A DNA stretch of 64,000 nucleotides from CAYUNE01 sp964446115 (GCA_964446115.1 CAYUNE010000028.1:1-64000), one strand, 5' to 3'; positions 8,885 through 18,500 are shown, numbered from the stretch's first letter. Notes: generated by a model from the sequence alone, not told the origin. Program-made: numbers and translations.

Positions 8885-9886
8885 ATGGCGCTGTTTGAAG
8901 GATATGACAAGAGAATAGGTCAGATAACTCCGGTTCTGGAAAAATATGGCCTGGCGGACCTGGAGGAGGCCCGGCGCACCTGCGAAGAGTATGGGGTCGA
9001 TGTGTATGCCCTGGTCAAGGGTGTGCAGCCCATCTGTTTTGAAAACGCCTGCTGGGCCTATATTCTCGGCGCCGCCATCGCCATCAAAAAGGGACAGGAC
9101 AAGGCGGCCGACATCGCCTCCACCCTGGGCGAGGGCTTGCAGGCCTTTTGCATTCCCGGTTCGGTGGCGGATCAGCGGCAGGTGGGCATCGGACACGGCA
9201 ACCTGGCGGGCATGCTGCTGCGCGAAGAGACCCGTTGCTTCGCCTTTCTTGCCGGCCATGAATCCTTTGCCGCCGCCGAAGGGGCAATCGGCATAGCCAA
9301 CTCCGCCAACAAGGTGCGCAGCGAACCACTGCGGGTCATCCTCAACGGCCTGGGAAAGGACGCCGCCTATATCATCTCGCGCCTCAACGGTTTCACCCAC
9401 GTGGCCACCAGGTACGACTACAAGACCAGCAAGCTGACCGTGGTGGGAGAGACGGCCTTCTCTTCGGGGGAGCGCGCCAAGGTTCGCTGCTACGGCGCCG
9501 ATGACGTGCGTGAGGGCGTGGCCATCAATCACCTTGAAGGAGTGGACGTCTCCATTACCGGAAACTCGACCAACCCCACCCGCTTCCAGCATCCGGTGGC
9601 CGGGACCTACAAGAAAGAGTGTACGGCCATGGGCAAAAAATACTTTTCCGTGGCCTCGGGCGGCGGTACCGGACGGACCCTGCATCCCGACAACATGGCC
9701 GCCGGCCCCGCCTCCTACGGTATGACCGACACCATGGGGCGCATGCACTGCGACGCCCAGTTCGCCGGCTCATCATCGGTACCTGCCCACGTGGACATGA
9801 TGGGCCTCATCGGCATGGGCAACAATCCCATGGTCGGCGCCTCGGTCTCCGTGTCCGTGGCCATTGAGCAGGCAGCCGCATCCTGA
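8885..9886 (+). CDS. GGGtGRT family protein
   Basis: A 333-residue protein named for its GGGTGRT motif, seen here in the C-terminal third (SGGGTGRTLHPDNMAAGP). It is soluble, with several conserved Cys and His residues and a glycine-rich C-terminus (MMGLIGMGNNPMVGAS). AGGAGG precedes the ATG, and it starts 9 bases after the NifU_N-like gene, so the two are co-expressed. The function of this family is not established; the pairing suggests a client or partner of iron-sulfur assembly. Confidence 0.88.
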   Translation: MALFEGYDKRIGQITPVLEKYGLADLEEARRTCEEYGVDVYALVKGVQPICFENACWAYILGAAIAIKKGQDKAADIASTLGEGLQAFCIPGSVADQRQVGIGHGNLAGMLLREETRCFAFLAGHESFAAAEGAIGIANSANKVRSEPLRVILNGLGKDAAYIISRLNGFTHVATRYDYKTSKLTVVGETAFSSGERAKVRCYGADDVREGVAINHLEGVDVSITGNSTNPTRFQHPVAGTYKKECTAMGKKYFSVASGGGTGRTLHPDNMAAGPASYGMTDTMGRMHCDAQFAGSSSVPAHVDMMGLIGMGNNPMVGASVSVSVAIEQAAAS

Positions 9887-9905
9887 ACCACGCCGGTCGG
9901 CACGG

Positions 9906-10637
9906 GTGGATAAGCAGGAGTGGCAAAAACGGGGAGCCGGACACCGGCAGCGTCTCCGCGATAAATTTCTGCAGCGGGGCATCGACGGTTTCAACGACGA
10001 TGAGGTCGTTGAACTGCTGCTGACACTTGGCACCCCGCGCACCGACTGCAAGCAGGCGGCGCGGCTGGCCATGAAAAAGTTCGGCTCCCTGCCGGCGGTG
10101 CTTGAGGCCCCGGCCCGGGAACTGCAAAAAATCCGCGGCATCGGCCCCAAAAATGTCTTCGGCCTCCACTTCATCCAGGCCGTTGCCCGCCGTTACCTGC
10201 GGCAAAAACTCATTGGCCGCAGGTACATCTCCTCATCGCGGGAGGTGGCCGATTATCTGCTGCACTCCATGCGGGATCTGGAGCGGGAGGTCTTCACCGT
10301 CATTTTTCTCGACTCCTCCCACGCCATCATCGACAGCGAGGTGCTGGCCGAGGGGACCATCTCGGTGAACACCATCTATCCCCGCGAGGTGATCAAGGCG
10401 GCGCTCAGGCACAACGCCGCCGCCCTGATCATCGCCCATAACCATCCCTCCGGCAGTCTGAAGCCCTCTCCCCAGGACCATCGCCTCACCCGCACCCTTT
10501 ACCTGGCCTGTTCACTCATGCATATCACCCTGCTGGACCATTTCATAATCGGTAAAAAGAGACGGCTGTTCAGCTTTGCCGATCAGGGACTGATGGAACA
10601 GGTGCGGCGGGAGGCCGAGACGACCCTTGCCTCCTGA
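9906..10637 (+). CDS. radC: RadC/JAB-domain protein
   Basis: About 243 residues. The N-terminal part has a UPF0758-type helix-hairpin-helix region (LQKIRGIGPKNVFGLHF). The C-terminal part is a JAB/MPN-type metalloprotein fold with the metal signature HNHPSG and the downstream Asp in LLDHFIIG. The frame opens at TTG 9864, inside the preceding gene, or at GTG 9906; GTG 9906 is chosen without a strong ribosome site. The family is called a DNA repair protein by tradition, but direct repair activity is doubtful. It lies immediately downstream of the GGGtGRT gene and could be read through from it. Confidence 0.88.
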   Translation: MDKQEWQKRGAGHRQRLRDKFLQRGIDGFNDDEVVELLLTLGTPRTDCKQAARLAMKKFGSLPAVLEAPARELQKIRGIGPKNVFGLHFIQAVARRYLRQKLIGRRYISSSREVADYLLHSMRDLEREVFTVIFLDSSHAIIDSEVLAEGTISVNTIYPREVIKAALRHNAAALIIAHNHPSGSLKPSPQDHRLTRTLYLACSLMHITLLDHFIIGKKRRLFSFADQGLMEQVRREAETTLAS

Positions 10638-10713
10638 GCCGGAACCGTGTTAAAAAGAATGAAGGTTGCCCAACAGATTCGTGAGATCTCTCCATGATCA
10701 TAGTCCTGAATCC

Positions 10714-11844
10714 ATGAACCACTGTTCCCTGTCCCGAGGAGTTTTCCTGCTCACGATGGTGATACTCCTGCATCTTTCCGCTGTTCTTGCGACGGCGGCA
10801 TCTCCGCATCCCGGGGCCGGTGGGAAGACAGAGGAAAAAATGGAAAGAGAAAGCAGAGAGAAAAAGGCCTATTTTGCCGGCGGCTGCTTCTGGTGCGTGG
10901 AAGAGGCCTTTGAAAAGATTGCCGGGGTCACCGGAGTGGTCTCGGGATACAGCGGCGGCCATGTGGACAATCCCGGCTATGAAGAGGTCTCCACCGGCAC
11001 CACCGGCCATGCCGAGACCGTGGAGGTGAGCTTTGATCCGGAGCAGGTCTCCTATGGGGAACTGCTGGGGGTGTTCTGGCGCCTCATCGATCCCACCGAT
11101 GCCGGCGGCTCCTTTGTGGATCGGGGCAGTCAGTATCGCTCTGCCGTCTTTTATGTGGATGAAGAGCAGAGAAAAACAGCCCTCGCCTCCCGGCAGCGCC
11201 TGGAAGAGTCCGGCCGCTTCTCACGGCCCATCGTCACCGAGATCGTCAGATTCAAAAAATTTTTCAGGGCCGAAGAGTATCACCAGAATTACTGTGCCCT
11301 CAATCCGGTGCGTTACAGAATGTACCGACTTGGCTCGGGCCGGGACCGGTTTCTCCGCAAGGTATGGGGTCAAGACCGGGCGACAACGGAGGGCGGTGGT
11401 GGAAAATTCCATCTGCCGTCCGAAGAAAAACTGCGCGCTGACCTGACGCCCCTGCAATACAAGGTTACCCGGAAAAACGGTACCGAACCGCCCTTCGACA
11501 ACGAGTACTGGGACAGCAAGGCGGAGGGAATCTACGTGGATATCATCTCCGGAGAACCCCTGTTCAGTTCAACGGACAAGTTTGACTCCGGCACCGGCTG
11601 GCCCAGCTTTACCAGGCCCATCAGCGACGGCGCGGTCACCGAAAAATCAGACCGCACCCTCTTCACCGTGCGCACCGAGGTCAGGAGCAGCAGGGCGGAT
11701 TCCCACCTGGGCCACGTCTTCGACGACGGACCGGCCCCCACGGGCCGACGTTACTGCATCAACTCCGCGGCCCTGCGCTTTATACCCAAGGCCGATCTTG
11801 AAGCTGAAGGTTACGGTGAATTCCTCCGCCTGTTCCAGCCCTGA
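10714..11844 (+). CDS. msrAB: Exported MsrA-MsrB methionine sulfoxide reductase fusion
   Basis: A 376-residue bifunctional repair enzyme with a signal peptide (residues about 8-30). The MsrA domain comes first, with the catalytic GCFWC (Cys about 58) and EYHQNY. The MsrB domain follows, with FDSGTGWPSF and the catalytic-Cys segment RRYCINSAALRF. MsrA reduces Met-S-sulfoxide and MsrB reduces Met-R-sulfoxide. The structural-zinc CxxC pairs of many MsrB proteins are absent (DIISGEPLF). The frame extends upstream to TTG 10666, but ATG 10714 gives a normal signal sequence. The leader places it in the periplasm, where it needs a membrane electron donor not found here. Confidence 0.93.
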   Translation: MNHCSLSRGVFLLTMVILLHLSAVLATAASPHPGAGGKTEEKMERESREKKAYFAGGCFWCVEEAFEKIAGVTGVVSGYSGGHVDNPGYEEVSTGTTGHAETVEVSFDPEQVSYGELLGVFWRLIDPTDAGGSFVDRGSQYRSAVFYVDEEQRKTALASRQRLEESGRFSRPIVTEIVRFKKFFRAEEYHQNYCALNPVRYRMYRLGSGRDRFLRKVWGQDRATTEGGGGKFHLPSEEKLRADLTPLQYKVTRKNGTEPPFDNEYWDSKAEGIYVDIISGEPLFSSTDKFDSGTGWPSFTRPISDGAVTEKSDRTLFTVRTEVRSSRADSHLGHVFDDGPAPTGRRYCINSAALRFIPKADLEAEGYGEFLRLFQP

Positions 11845-11923
11845 GGCAATCGCCCCTGTTGCCTAGAGTCCCATGCCGCGGCTCATCCCGCCGGTCACGG
11901 CGGCCGGGGATCCGCTCAGGCGC

Positions 11924-12340
11924 CTACTCGCCGATAATCTTCACCAGCACCCTTTTTTTACGCCGACCGTCAAACTCGCCGTAGAAGATCCGTTCCCAGG
12001 TGCCGAAATCGAGCCTGCCCTCGGTGACGGCCACGACCACCTCCCGTCCCATGACCTGTCGCTTCAGATGAGCGTCGGCATTGTCCTCATAGCCGTTGTG
12101 GCGGTATTGATCCACCGGCGCATGGGGCGCCAGTTTCTCCAGCCATACCTCATAGTCGTGGTGGAGACCGGCCTCGTCATCGTTAATGAAGACCGAGGCG
12201 GTAATGTGCATGGCATTGACCAGGCAGAGACCCTCGCGGATGCCGCTTTCAGCCAGGCATCTTTCAACCTCACCGGTAATATTGACAAAACCGCGGCGCG
12301 AGGGAATATGGAACCACAACTCCCGACGATAACTCTTCAT
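11924..12340 (-). CDS. YjbQ family protein (UPF0047)
   Basis: A 138-residue single-domain protein of the YjbQ/UPF0047 family. Family marks are LCLVNAMHITASVFINDDEAGLHHDYEVW, HNGYEDNADAHLKRQVMG and the C-terminal GTWERIFYGEFDGRRKKRVLVKI. Some members are annotated as secondary thiamine-phosphate synthase because of a moonlighting activity; the physiological role is uncertain. It stands alone, 59 bases before the terminator of tRNA-His on the same strand. Confidence 0.9.
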   Translation of the reverse strand: MKSYRRELWFHIPSRRGFVNITGEVERCLAESGIREGLCLVNAMHITASVFINDDEAGLHHDYEVWLEKLAPHAPVDQYRHNGYEDNADAHLKRQVMGREVVVAVTEGRLDFGTWERIFYGEFDGRRKKRVLVKIIGE

Positions 12341-12399
12341 CTCTTCCTCCCTTTTCCGGATATATGGCTGCCGGGAATCCCGGACAGACCGGGACGGAC

Positions 12400-12435
12400 A
12401 AAAAAAGCCCGCTAACCTTCATCGGGAAGCGGGCT
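12400..12435 (-). terminator. Rho-independent terminator downstream of tRNA-His
   Basis: Reading the minus strand, AGCCCGC (12435-12429) pairs with GCGGGCT (12412-12406) and is followed by a run of seven T residues. It lies about 40 bases past the tRNA-His 3' end, after a second GGTGCC/GGCACC hairpin. Confidence 0.85.
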
Positions 12436-12473
12436 CCATCGACGGTGCCGGAAGGCACCGGATCTATTTGGAT

Positions 12474-12551
12474 TGGGGTGAGCGATGGGACTTGAACCCA
12501 CGACCTCCTGGGCCACAACCAGGTGCTACCACCAGCTGAGCTACGCCCACC
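12474..12551 (-). tRNA. tRNA-His (anticodon GTG)
   Basis: A cloverleaf can be drawn on the minus strand: acceptor GTGGGCG pairs with CGCTCAC (one G-T pair), and the D arm holds AGCTCAGCTGGTGG. The anticodon loop TTGTGGC gives GTG, and the T loop is GGTTCAAGT. The extra G at -1 opposite C73, the histidine identity element, is present. CCA is encoded in the genome. Confidence 0.97.
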
Positions 12552-12627
12552 ATCCAAGAGTGCATTTTATACTATCCCGGCCCTTCTTTTTCAAGAAGAA
12601 AGACACCGCTGCCGGCGCATGGGTTTT

Positions 12628-13287
12628 TCAGAGCACCTCCTGCCGGCAGTGTTTGCAGAATTTTGCCCGCAGCTTGATGAGTTCCGCGCAGTGGACACAC
12701 TCCTTGAGATAATGCGCCTTAAGGATCTTCGAAATCGCCATATTGATTTCCTGCTCCAGGTGGGTATCGCGGAAGGAAAAGTTGCGCAGCGGTTCGATGC
12801 AGTTGATATCGTTGATCTCCACCAGCAGGCCGGCGGCCCGTTTCCTGGCGTCGATATCGGCGTACTTGTCCAGAAGAAGGAAAAGCACCGGTTCCAGGTT
12901 CTTTTCCTCCACACAGGTATCAAGCCGTGATATCGCCTCCTTTTCCCGGCGGAACCTGCTGTTCTGACGTTTGAGCTCCTCAATGTCCACCACGCTGCCC
13001 TTGAAGGCGTCCTTGCTGCCCACCATCATGTTGTTGCTCTCGTTGCTGTTGGGCAATCGCATATAGCGGTAGGAGCCGTTGTGGCCATACTGCTGTTCGA
13101 TAAATTCCCAGCCGTTCTTGAAGAGCGAGCAGTCATCGTTGAGACAGATGAAGAGAATCTCCGAACCCCAGCCGAGCCCGTCGCCCACGTGGATGGGCGG
13201 TGCGTGGCACATGGTGAGTTCCTGCTCACAGTGGGGACAGGTGTACTTGAGGTCCAGATATTGGAAACAGTGGTTGGATAGATCCAT
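12628..13287 (-). CDS. Double zinc-ribbon protein with HEAT-like middle
   Basis: About 219 residues, not a named family to me. The N-terminal ribbon is CPHCEQELTMC plus CLNDDC, somewhat like phage Ogr/Delta fingers. A charged helical segment with two-helix, HEAT-like units follows (DARKRAAGLLVEINDINCIEPLRNF), and then a C-terminal ribbon CVHCAELIKLRAKFCKHC. ATG 13287 is preceded by AAAGGA at 8 bases and is preferred to an upstream start. It may be a nucleic-acid or protein-binding adaptor. The 33-residue membrane peptide gene lies upstream on the same strand. Confidence 0.75.
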   Translation of the reverse strand: MDLSNHCFQYLDLKYTCPHCEQELTMCHAPPIHVGDGLGWGSEILFICLNDDCSLFKNGWEFIEQQYGHNGSYRYMRLPNSNESNNMMVGSKDAFKGSVVDIEELKRQNSRFRREKEAISRLDTCVEEKNLEPVLFLLLDKYADIDARKRAAGLLVEINDINCIEPLRNFSFRDTHLEQEINMAISKILKAHYLKECVHCAELIKLRAKFCKHCRQEVL

Positions 13288-13381
13288 AACGCTGTCCTTT
13301 CTCTTATTTTGAACCTTCACCCTTGGGGGCAAAGGGCGACGCGCACTGTTCTCCACCTGCCAGGGGAGAGGGCAGAGAGCG

Positions 13382-13483
13382 TCAGGAATAGCCGCCGCCG
13401 GTCATGATGCGCAAAAATGAAAACAGCAACCAGGCGGCCAGCAGGGTCAACAAAAACCCCTTTACGTTCTTTTTCTTGTTCAT
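13382..13483 (-). CDS. 33-residue single-span membrane peptide
   Basis: A very short frame encoding MNKKKNVKGF, then one hydrophobic helix (residues about 10-24) and a short RIMTGGGYS tail. The lysine-rich N-terminus before a single membrane span is typical of small bacterial membrane proteins with a cytoplasmic N-terminus. The ribosome site is weak. It lies in the otherwise empty stretch between the PheA-TyrA fusion gene and the zinc-ribbon gene, on the same strand as both. Coding status rests on composition alone. Confidence 0.45.
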   Translation of the reverse strand: MNKKKNVKGFLLTLLAAWLLFSFLRIMTGGGYS

Positions 13484-13686
13484 GGATTCAGTAAGCGATG
13501 TCGGTCCGTACAGTGAAGACTTTCGCCCGGGGCCGGCAAGTAAAAAAGAGCGCAGGCCCTGTGACGACGGTTGCTGCGCTCATTTCGGCATGGCCCCGCC
13601 GGCGGACGAGAAGACCTTTTGGGACAGAAACATGCTAATCACTTGCAGGGAGTCGGTCAACCACATTGATGAATATGCCGTTCTGC

Positions 13687-15363
13687 CTACCTGGTGAGCA
13701 CCTGGTCGACCTCCCGGGCCTCCACCATTCTGGCCTGCAGAAATTCACGGGTGAAATGCCCGGCGTTGTCGGCGATCAGTTCACAGAGCCGGTCGATCTC
13801 TCCGGCATCGGCCTTGGCGATGACCGTTGCCAGATTTTCGGCAAAATCGCGCACGATTCTGCGTCCGGCGCCGTGGGTGGCCATGATCTCGGCATAGGTG
13901 CGCGGATTTTGGGAATGGACGCGGGCCATGGCCAAAATTCCGTACAGCGAGGTGAGGGTGGAATGACTGCTGATGTCGTCGCCGGTTATGCCGTGCTTGC
14001 CCAGGGTCATGGCCAGGGCCACGGAGATGATGGTGGGCAGTTTCTGCCCCACGCCCATGAGCAGGTCATGCTTTTCCGCGTCATCCTTGTGGATAACGGC
14101 TCCATGCTTGTAGAGAAACTGCTCGAACTCCGTGCAGAGTCTGCCGCTGCGGGGCGTGCGCACCACGGCGACGTTCTTGTCCTTCATGGTGGCTGCCTGC
14201 GGGCCCCAGAGGTTATGCACCAGCATCACCTCCACGCCCTCACCCGTCGAGTCGATGGCCGCCTGCAAGGTGGTTTCCGACTCGCCGGCCAGCAGGATAA
14301 GGCCCTTGCCGTCGGCAATGAGCGGTCCGTATCGCCTGATCGTTGCCGCCGTGGCGCTGATGGGAACGCAGATGATAACCACATCGACCTCAGCGATCAT
14401 CTCCTCGGGGCTCTTTCTGGTGGAACGGCCGGTGAGCAGGACCCGGTATCCCTCGTGCCGGAGACGTTCGGCAAACCAGCGGCTCATGGCACCGGTACCG
14501 ATAAATCCAAAGGATCCGATATACTTTTTCCGCATATCCACCCGGGGGAAACTCCCCAGCACCCGGATGGATCCGCTTTTCTTGATAATGAGATTCTCGA
14601 TATGGTGGACGGCGCCGGCCACCCTCTCATCCTCGATATGGCCCTCGGCCTCGATGTAGATCTGCAGCTTCTGGGTGCGGGTGTCGTTTTCGGAGCGCAT
14701 ATCGAGGATATTGATGCCCCGCCGGGAAAACTCGCCGAGGATATCCACCAGCATTCCCACCCGGTCATCGAGGGGCATGGTGATGATGGCGGTGGCATCG
14801 TAGCCGGTGGGCACCGAGAGCTGCGGCCCGAGAACCGCGTATCGCGTCCGGTTGTGAGGCGCCACCTCCCGCTCCAGGATGCGCAGACCATACCTCTTCA
14901 GGATCTCCTCGGACTCGATGATTCCCCGGCCGGGCAATCCCTGCTCCTTGATGCGGGCAACGGCGCTGTCCAGGTCGCGCACCGCCATGAGCGAGATGTC
15001 GGGAAAGCGGTTGTTGATATACTCCTCGCACTGTCTGAAGACCGATCCCTTGCCCACCAGCATGGAGAGATCGTCAAAATCATCCGCAGGCTCGAACACC
15101 CCCAGGGAGAGATGAACCGGCAGGACGACATTGTCGATCCAGTATCCGGTGCGCAGGGTATCCAGCAGGGCAAAATACTCTTTATTCTCCCCCTCCCGGG
15201 TGTTATATATCGGGATGACGGCGAGTTCCGCCTTCCCATCCAGGAAACTTTCGATAATCGCGGAGGTGTGCAGATAGGTCCTGATGTCGGCTGCCGGGGC
15301 ATAACGGCGCGCCGCCTGCCAGGCATAGGATTTTTCCGGGCCGAGGGTCGCTACGGTTAGCAT
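13687..15363 (-). CDS. Prephenate dehydratase-like/ACT/prephenate dehydrogenase fusion
   Basis: About 558 residues in three parts. Residues 1-185 are prephenate-dehydratase-like (LGPEKSY near 7, NRTRYAVLG with Thr173). Residues 195-275 are an ACT domain (VGMLVDILGEFSRRGINILD). Residues 290-558 are a TyrA-type dehydrogenase with nucleotide loop GFIGTGAM, His383 in LVHNLWGP and EKHD with His432. The dehydratase half is divergent: GPEATFT of the canonical PheA at 28741 is GPEKSYA here, and PVENSIEG is PIYNTREG. The TyrA half keeps both histidines, so tyrosine synthesis is the safer role, with the first half perhaps regulatory. Start ATG 15363 has no clear ribosome site; the frame runs open 26 codons upstream. 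Confidence 0.85.
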   Translation of the reverse strand: MLTVATLGPEKSYAWQAARRYAPAADIRTYLHTSAIIESFLDGKAELAVIPIYNTREGENKEYFALLDTLRTGYWIDNVVLPVHLSLGVFEPADDFDDLSMLVGKGSVFRQCEEYINNRFPDISLMAVRDLDSAVARIKEQGLPGRGIIESEEILKRYGLRILEREVAPHNRTRYAVLGPQLSVPTGYDATAIITMPLDDRVGMLVDILGEFSRRGINILDMRSENDTRTQKLQIYIEAEGHIEDERVAGAVHHIENLIIKKSGSIRVLGSFPRVDMRKKYIGSFGFIGTGAMSRWFAERLRHEGYRVLLTGRSTRKSPEEMIAEVDVVIICVPISATAATIRRYGPLIADGKGLILLAGESETTLQAAIDSTGEGVEVMLVHNLWGPQAATMKDKNVAVVRTPRSGRLCTEFEQFLYKHGAVIHKDDAEKHDLLMGVGQKLPTIISVALAMTLGKHGITGDDISSHSTLTSLYGILAMARVHSQNPRTYAEIMATHGAGRRIVRDFAENLATVIAKADAGEIDRLCELIADNAGHFTREFLQARMVEAREVDQVLTR

Positions 15364-15460
15364 GATTCTGAACGCATGGTCTACTTTTTTTCGACAAGAG
15401 GAGGGCGATCCCGGTGACGGGTTGTTTGAGCCGCTCTCCATCTTCTTTGCCGAGGAACGG

Positions 15461-15486
15461 TTATCATGAACAGCTGCTCATGATAA
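15461..15486. repeat. 9-bp perfect inverted repeat between divergent genes
   Basis: TTATCATGA (15461-15469) and TCATGATAA (15478-15486) are exact reverse complements around an 8-base centre. The site lies between the divergent TyrA-fusion and helicase genes, about 48 bases before the helicase start. It could be an operator or a leader hairpin; no T-run follows it. Confidence 0.55.
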
Positions 15487-15533
15487 AGGATATGAATAAA
15501 AGAAAAAAGGCTTTTTCGTAAGGATATTGCACC

Positions 15534-18500
15534 GTGACAGCGGAAAAATCCGGCTGTGACCCGGATCGCACGGTGGCAGGCTATATCAGGGCGCTCAAGC
15601 GCTCCCGTTTCGGCAGCCAGGTGGCGGCCCATCGTTTTGAAAAGCCGCGTCCGGCCGAATATCGCCAAACCTCCTCTCCCCTGCCCCCTTTTCTCTGCAG
15701 CCTCCTGGCTGCAAACTCCATGGAGCGCCTCTACAGTCACCAGGCAGAGGCCCTCGACCTCCTCCATGGCGGTCACGACATTCTGGTGGCCACGGCCACG
15801 GCCAGCGGCAAAAGCCTCATCTACAACCTGCCGGTCCTGTCCGAAACTGCAAACGATAACCGGGCAAAGGCCCTGTACCTCTTTCCCCTCAAGGCGCTGG
15901 CCCAGGATCAGTTGCGCCGTCTCAACCACCTGGGCGGACAGCTTCCCGGCAAACTCTTCGGGGAAGACCGACTGCCGGGAGGTCTGGCCGCCATTTACGA
16001 CGGCGATACCAGTGGATATTTTCGGAAAAAGATCCGGGAGCGGCCGCCGGCGGTGGTGATAACCAATCCGGATATGCTGCACCTCTCCCTGCTGGCCTAT
16101 CATGACCGCTGGAGCCGTTTTTTCTCCCATCTCTCCCATGTGATCATCGACGAAGTCCACACCTACCGGGGCGTCTTCGGGTCGCACATGGCCTGGGTTA
16201 TCGCAAGGCTGCAACGCGTCTGCCGTCTGTATGGGTCCTCTCCGCGCTTTATCCTCTCCTCGGCCACCATCGGCAATCCCGGTGAACTCGGTCAGGCGCT
16301 GCTCAACAGACCCGTCCGGGTAGTCACCGCCTCGGGCGCCCCGCGTCCACCCCGCCACACCCTGCTCCTCAACCCCCTGGATTCCCTCACCTATACAACG
16401 GTGCGTTTGCTGGAATCAGCCCTGCTCCGCGGTCTCAGGACCATCGTCTATACCGGTTCCCGCAAGATGACGGAACTGATCACCATCCAGGCCCGCCGCC
16501 GGCTGGGCAGGCAGGCCGAAAAAATCAGCTCCTACCGGGCCGGTTTCCTGCCCGAAGACCGGCGTGCCATTGAATCGTCCCTGGCGGACGGCGAGCTGCT
16601 GGGAGTGATCTCCACCTCGGCCCTGGAACTGGGTATCGATATCGGCAACCTCGACATCTGTATCCTGGCGGGCTATCCGGGTTCGATCATGGCCTCCCGC
16701 CAACGGGCCGGCCGGGTAGGACGCGCCGGCAACGAATCCCTGGTCGTCATGATCGGCGGAGAAGATGCCCTGGATCAGCACTTTATGCGCAATCCGGATG
16801 ACTTCTTCAACCGAAAGGTGGAACCGGTTGCCCTCAATCCCGCCAACCACACTATCGCCGGACAGCATCTTGTCTGCGCCGCGGCCGAAGCACCCCTTGA
16901 TCAGGAGGCGATTATTCCGCCCCAAACCTCCTACCGGCTACTGCTGCGGAAACTGGTCCGGGAAGGGGCGCTCATGGAGGCGGCCGACGGCAACGCCTGG
17001 TTTGCGGCCCGCACAATCCCCCAGCGCCATGTGGACATGCGGGGCAGCGGCAGCCGCTACCATATCCGCCGGTTGAAATCCAGGGGCGAATACGAGGAAA
17101 AGAGCATGGGAGAGATCGACGGTCTCCGCGCCCTCAAGGAGTGTCATCCCGGAGCCGTCTACCTGCACATGGCCGTGGCCCTGCATGTTGATCATCTGGA
17201 CCTGGAGGGGCACGAGGTGCTGGTGAGTCCGGCCCGACCCGGATACTACACCAGGCCCGTCGTCACCAAGACAACCGAGATCCTGCAGACGGAGCTACGC
17301 CTTGACCTGAACGGTTGCCGGGTATTTTACGGGCAACTGCGCGTCACCGAAACCGTGACCGGATACATCAAAAAACAGGTGGGCAGCAACAGGATCATCG
17401 GGCGACTGCCGCTGGATCTGCCTCCCCAGACATTCGAGACCCAGGGTTTCTGGCTGGAAATTCCCGAGGTTCTCAAAATCCGGCTCCAGGAGCGCCGCCT
17501 CCACTTCATGGGCGGCATCCATGCCCTGGAGCACGCCCTGATCGCCATGCTGCCCCTTCTGGTCCTCTGCGACCGCAATGATATCGGCGGAATCTCCTTT
17601 CCCGCCTATCCGCAGTCGGGACGTCCCACCGTCTTTGTCTACGACGGTTACAGCGGCGGCATCGGTTTAAGCCGCGCCGCCTTTGATCGCATGGCGCTGC
17701 TGCTTGAGAAAACCCGGCAGGCGGTGGAGTCCTGCCCCTGCGAGCTCGGCTGCCCATCCTGTGTTCACTCGCCCAAATGCGGATCCGGCAACCGCCCCAT
17801 CGACAAGGCAGCCTGTTCCCAGCTGCTGGCAGAAATCGTGGAAAAGTCGCGCGCCGCCGAAGCGGACTCCAACCAGAAAAGAACCAGCACGGTTTCCCCG
17901 CAAACGCTCCGGCACAAAGGCGCAAAATCTCCGACGGACAACCGGCAATCCCGGCAAAAACAAAGGGACAACGGGCCGCCGCTCTATGGAGTTTTCGATC
18001 TGGAAACCAAGAGATCAGCGGCGGACGTGGGCGGCTGGCACCGGGCCCACCGCATGGGAATCAGCGTGGGAGTGGTCTATGACAGTGGTGAGGATCGCTA
18101 CCTCACCTACGGAGAAGATGAGGTGGAGAGGCTCATCGACCATCTCCACCGCTTCGAACTTGTGGTGGGATTCAACAACAGACGCTTTGACAACCGGGTC
18201 CTCAGCGGCTACACCTCGGCAGACCTTGACCTGCTGCCGAATCTGGACATCCTCCGGGAGATCAAAGGCCGCCTGGGCTACCGTCTCAGTCTCAACCGCC
18301 TGGCCTTTCATACCCTGGGCGTTGAAAAGAGCGGTGACGGCCTGCAGGCGCTCAGGTGGTATCGCCAGGGTCGTTTCGACCTGCTGGCCGACTATTGTCG
18401 CCGGGACGTGGAGATCACCCGCAACCTCTTTCTCCACGGATTCAGCAAAGGCTACCTGCTCTTTGAAAACAAGGCCGGACAGGTAGTGCGGTTGCCGGTG

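Noticed and set aside
12628..13287. A phage Ogr/Delta regulator marking a prophage
   Set aside because: Only the N-terminal ribbon is reminiscent; the protein is much longer, has a second ribbon, and no phage genes, integrase or attachment site are nearby.
13404..13697. A 97-codon plus-strand frame near the small membrane peptide
   Set aside because: Its composition is irregular, it runs into the TyrA-fusion gene, and the opposite strand offers a more convincing small membrane peptide.
13666..15360. A 564-codon open frame on the plus strand opposite the TyrA fusion
   Set aside because: It mirrors the real gene in a G+C-rich sequence, is rich in His/Gly/Asp/Gln from reversed codons, and has no recognisable domain.
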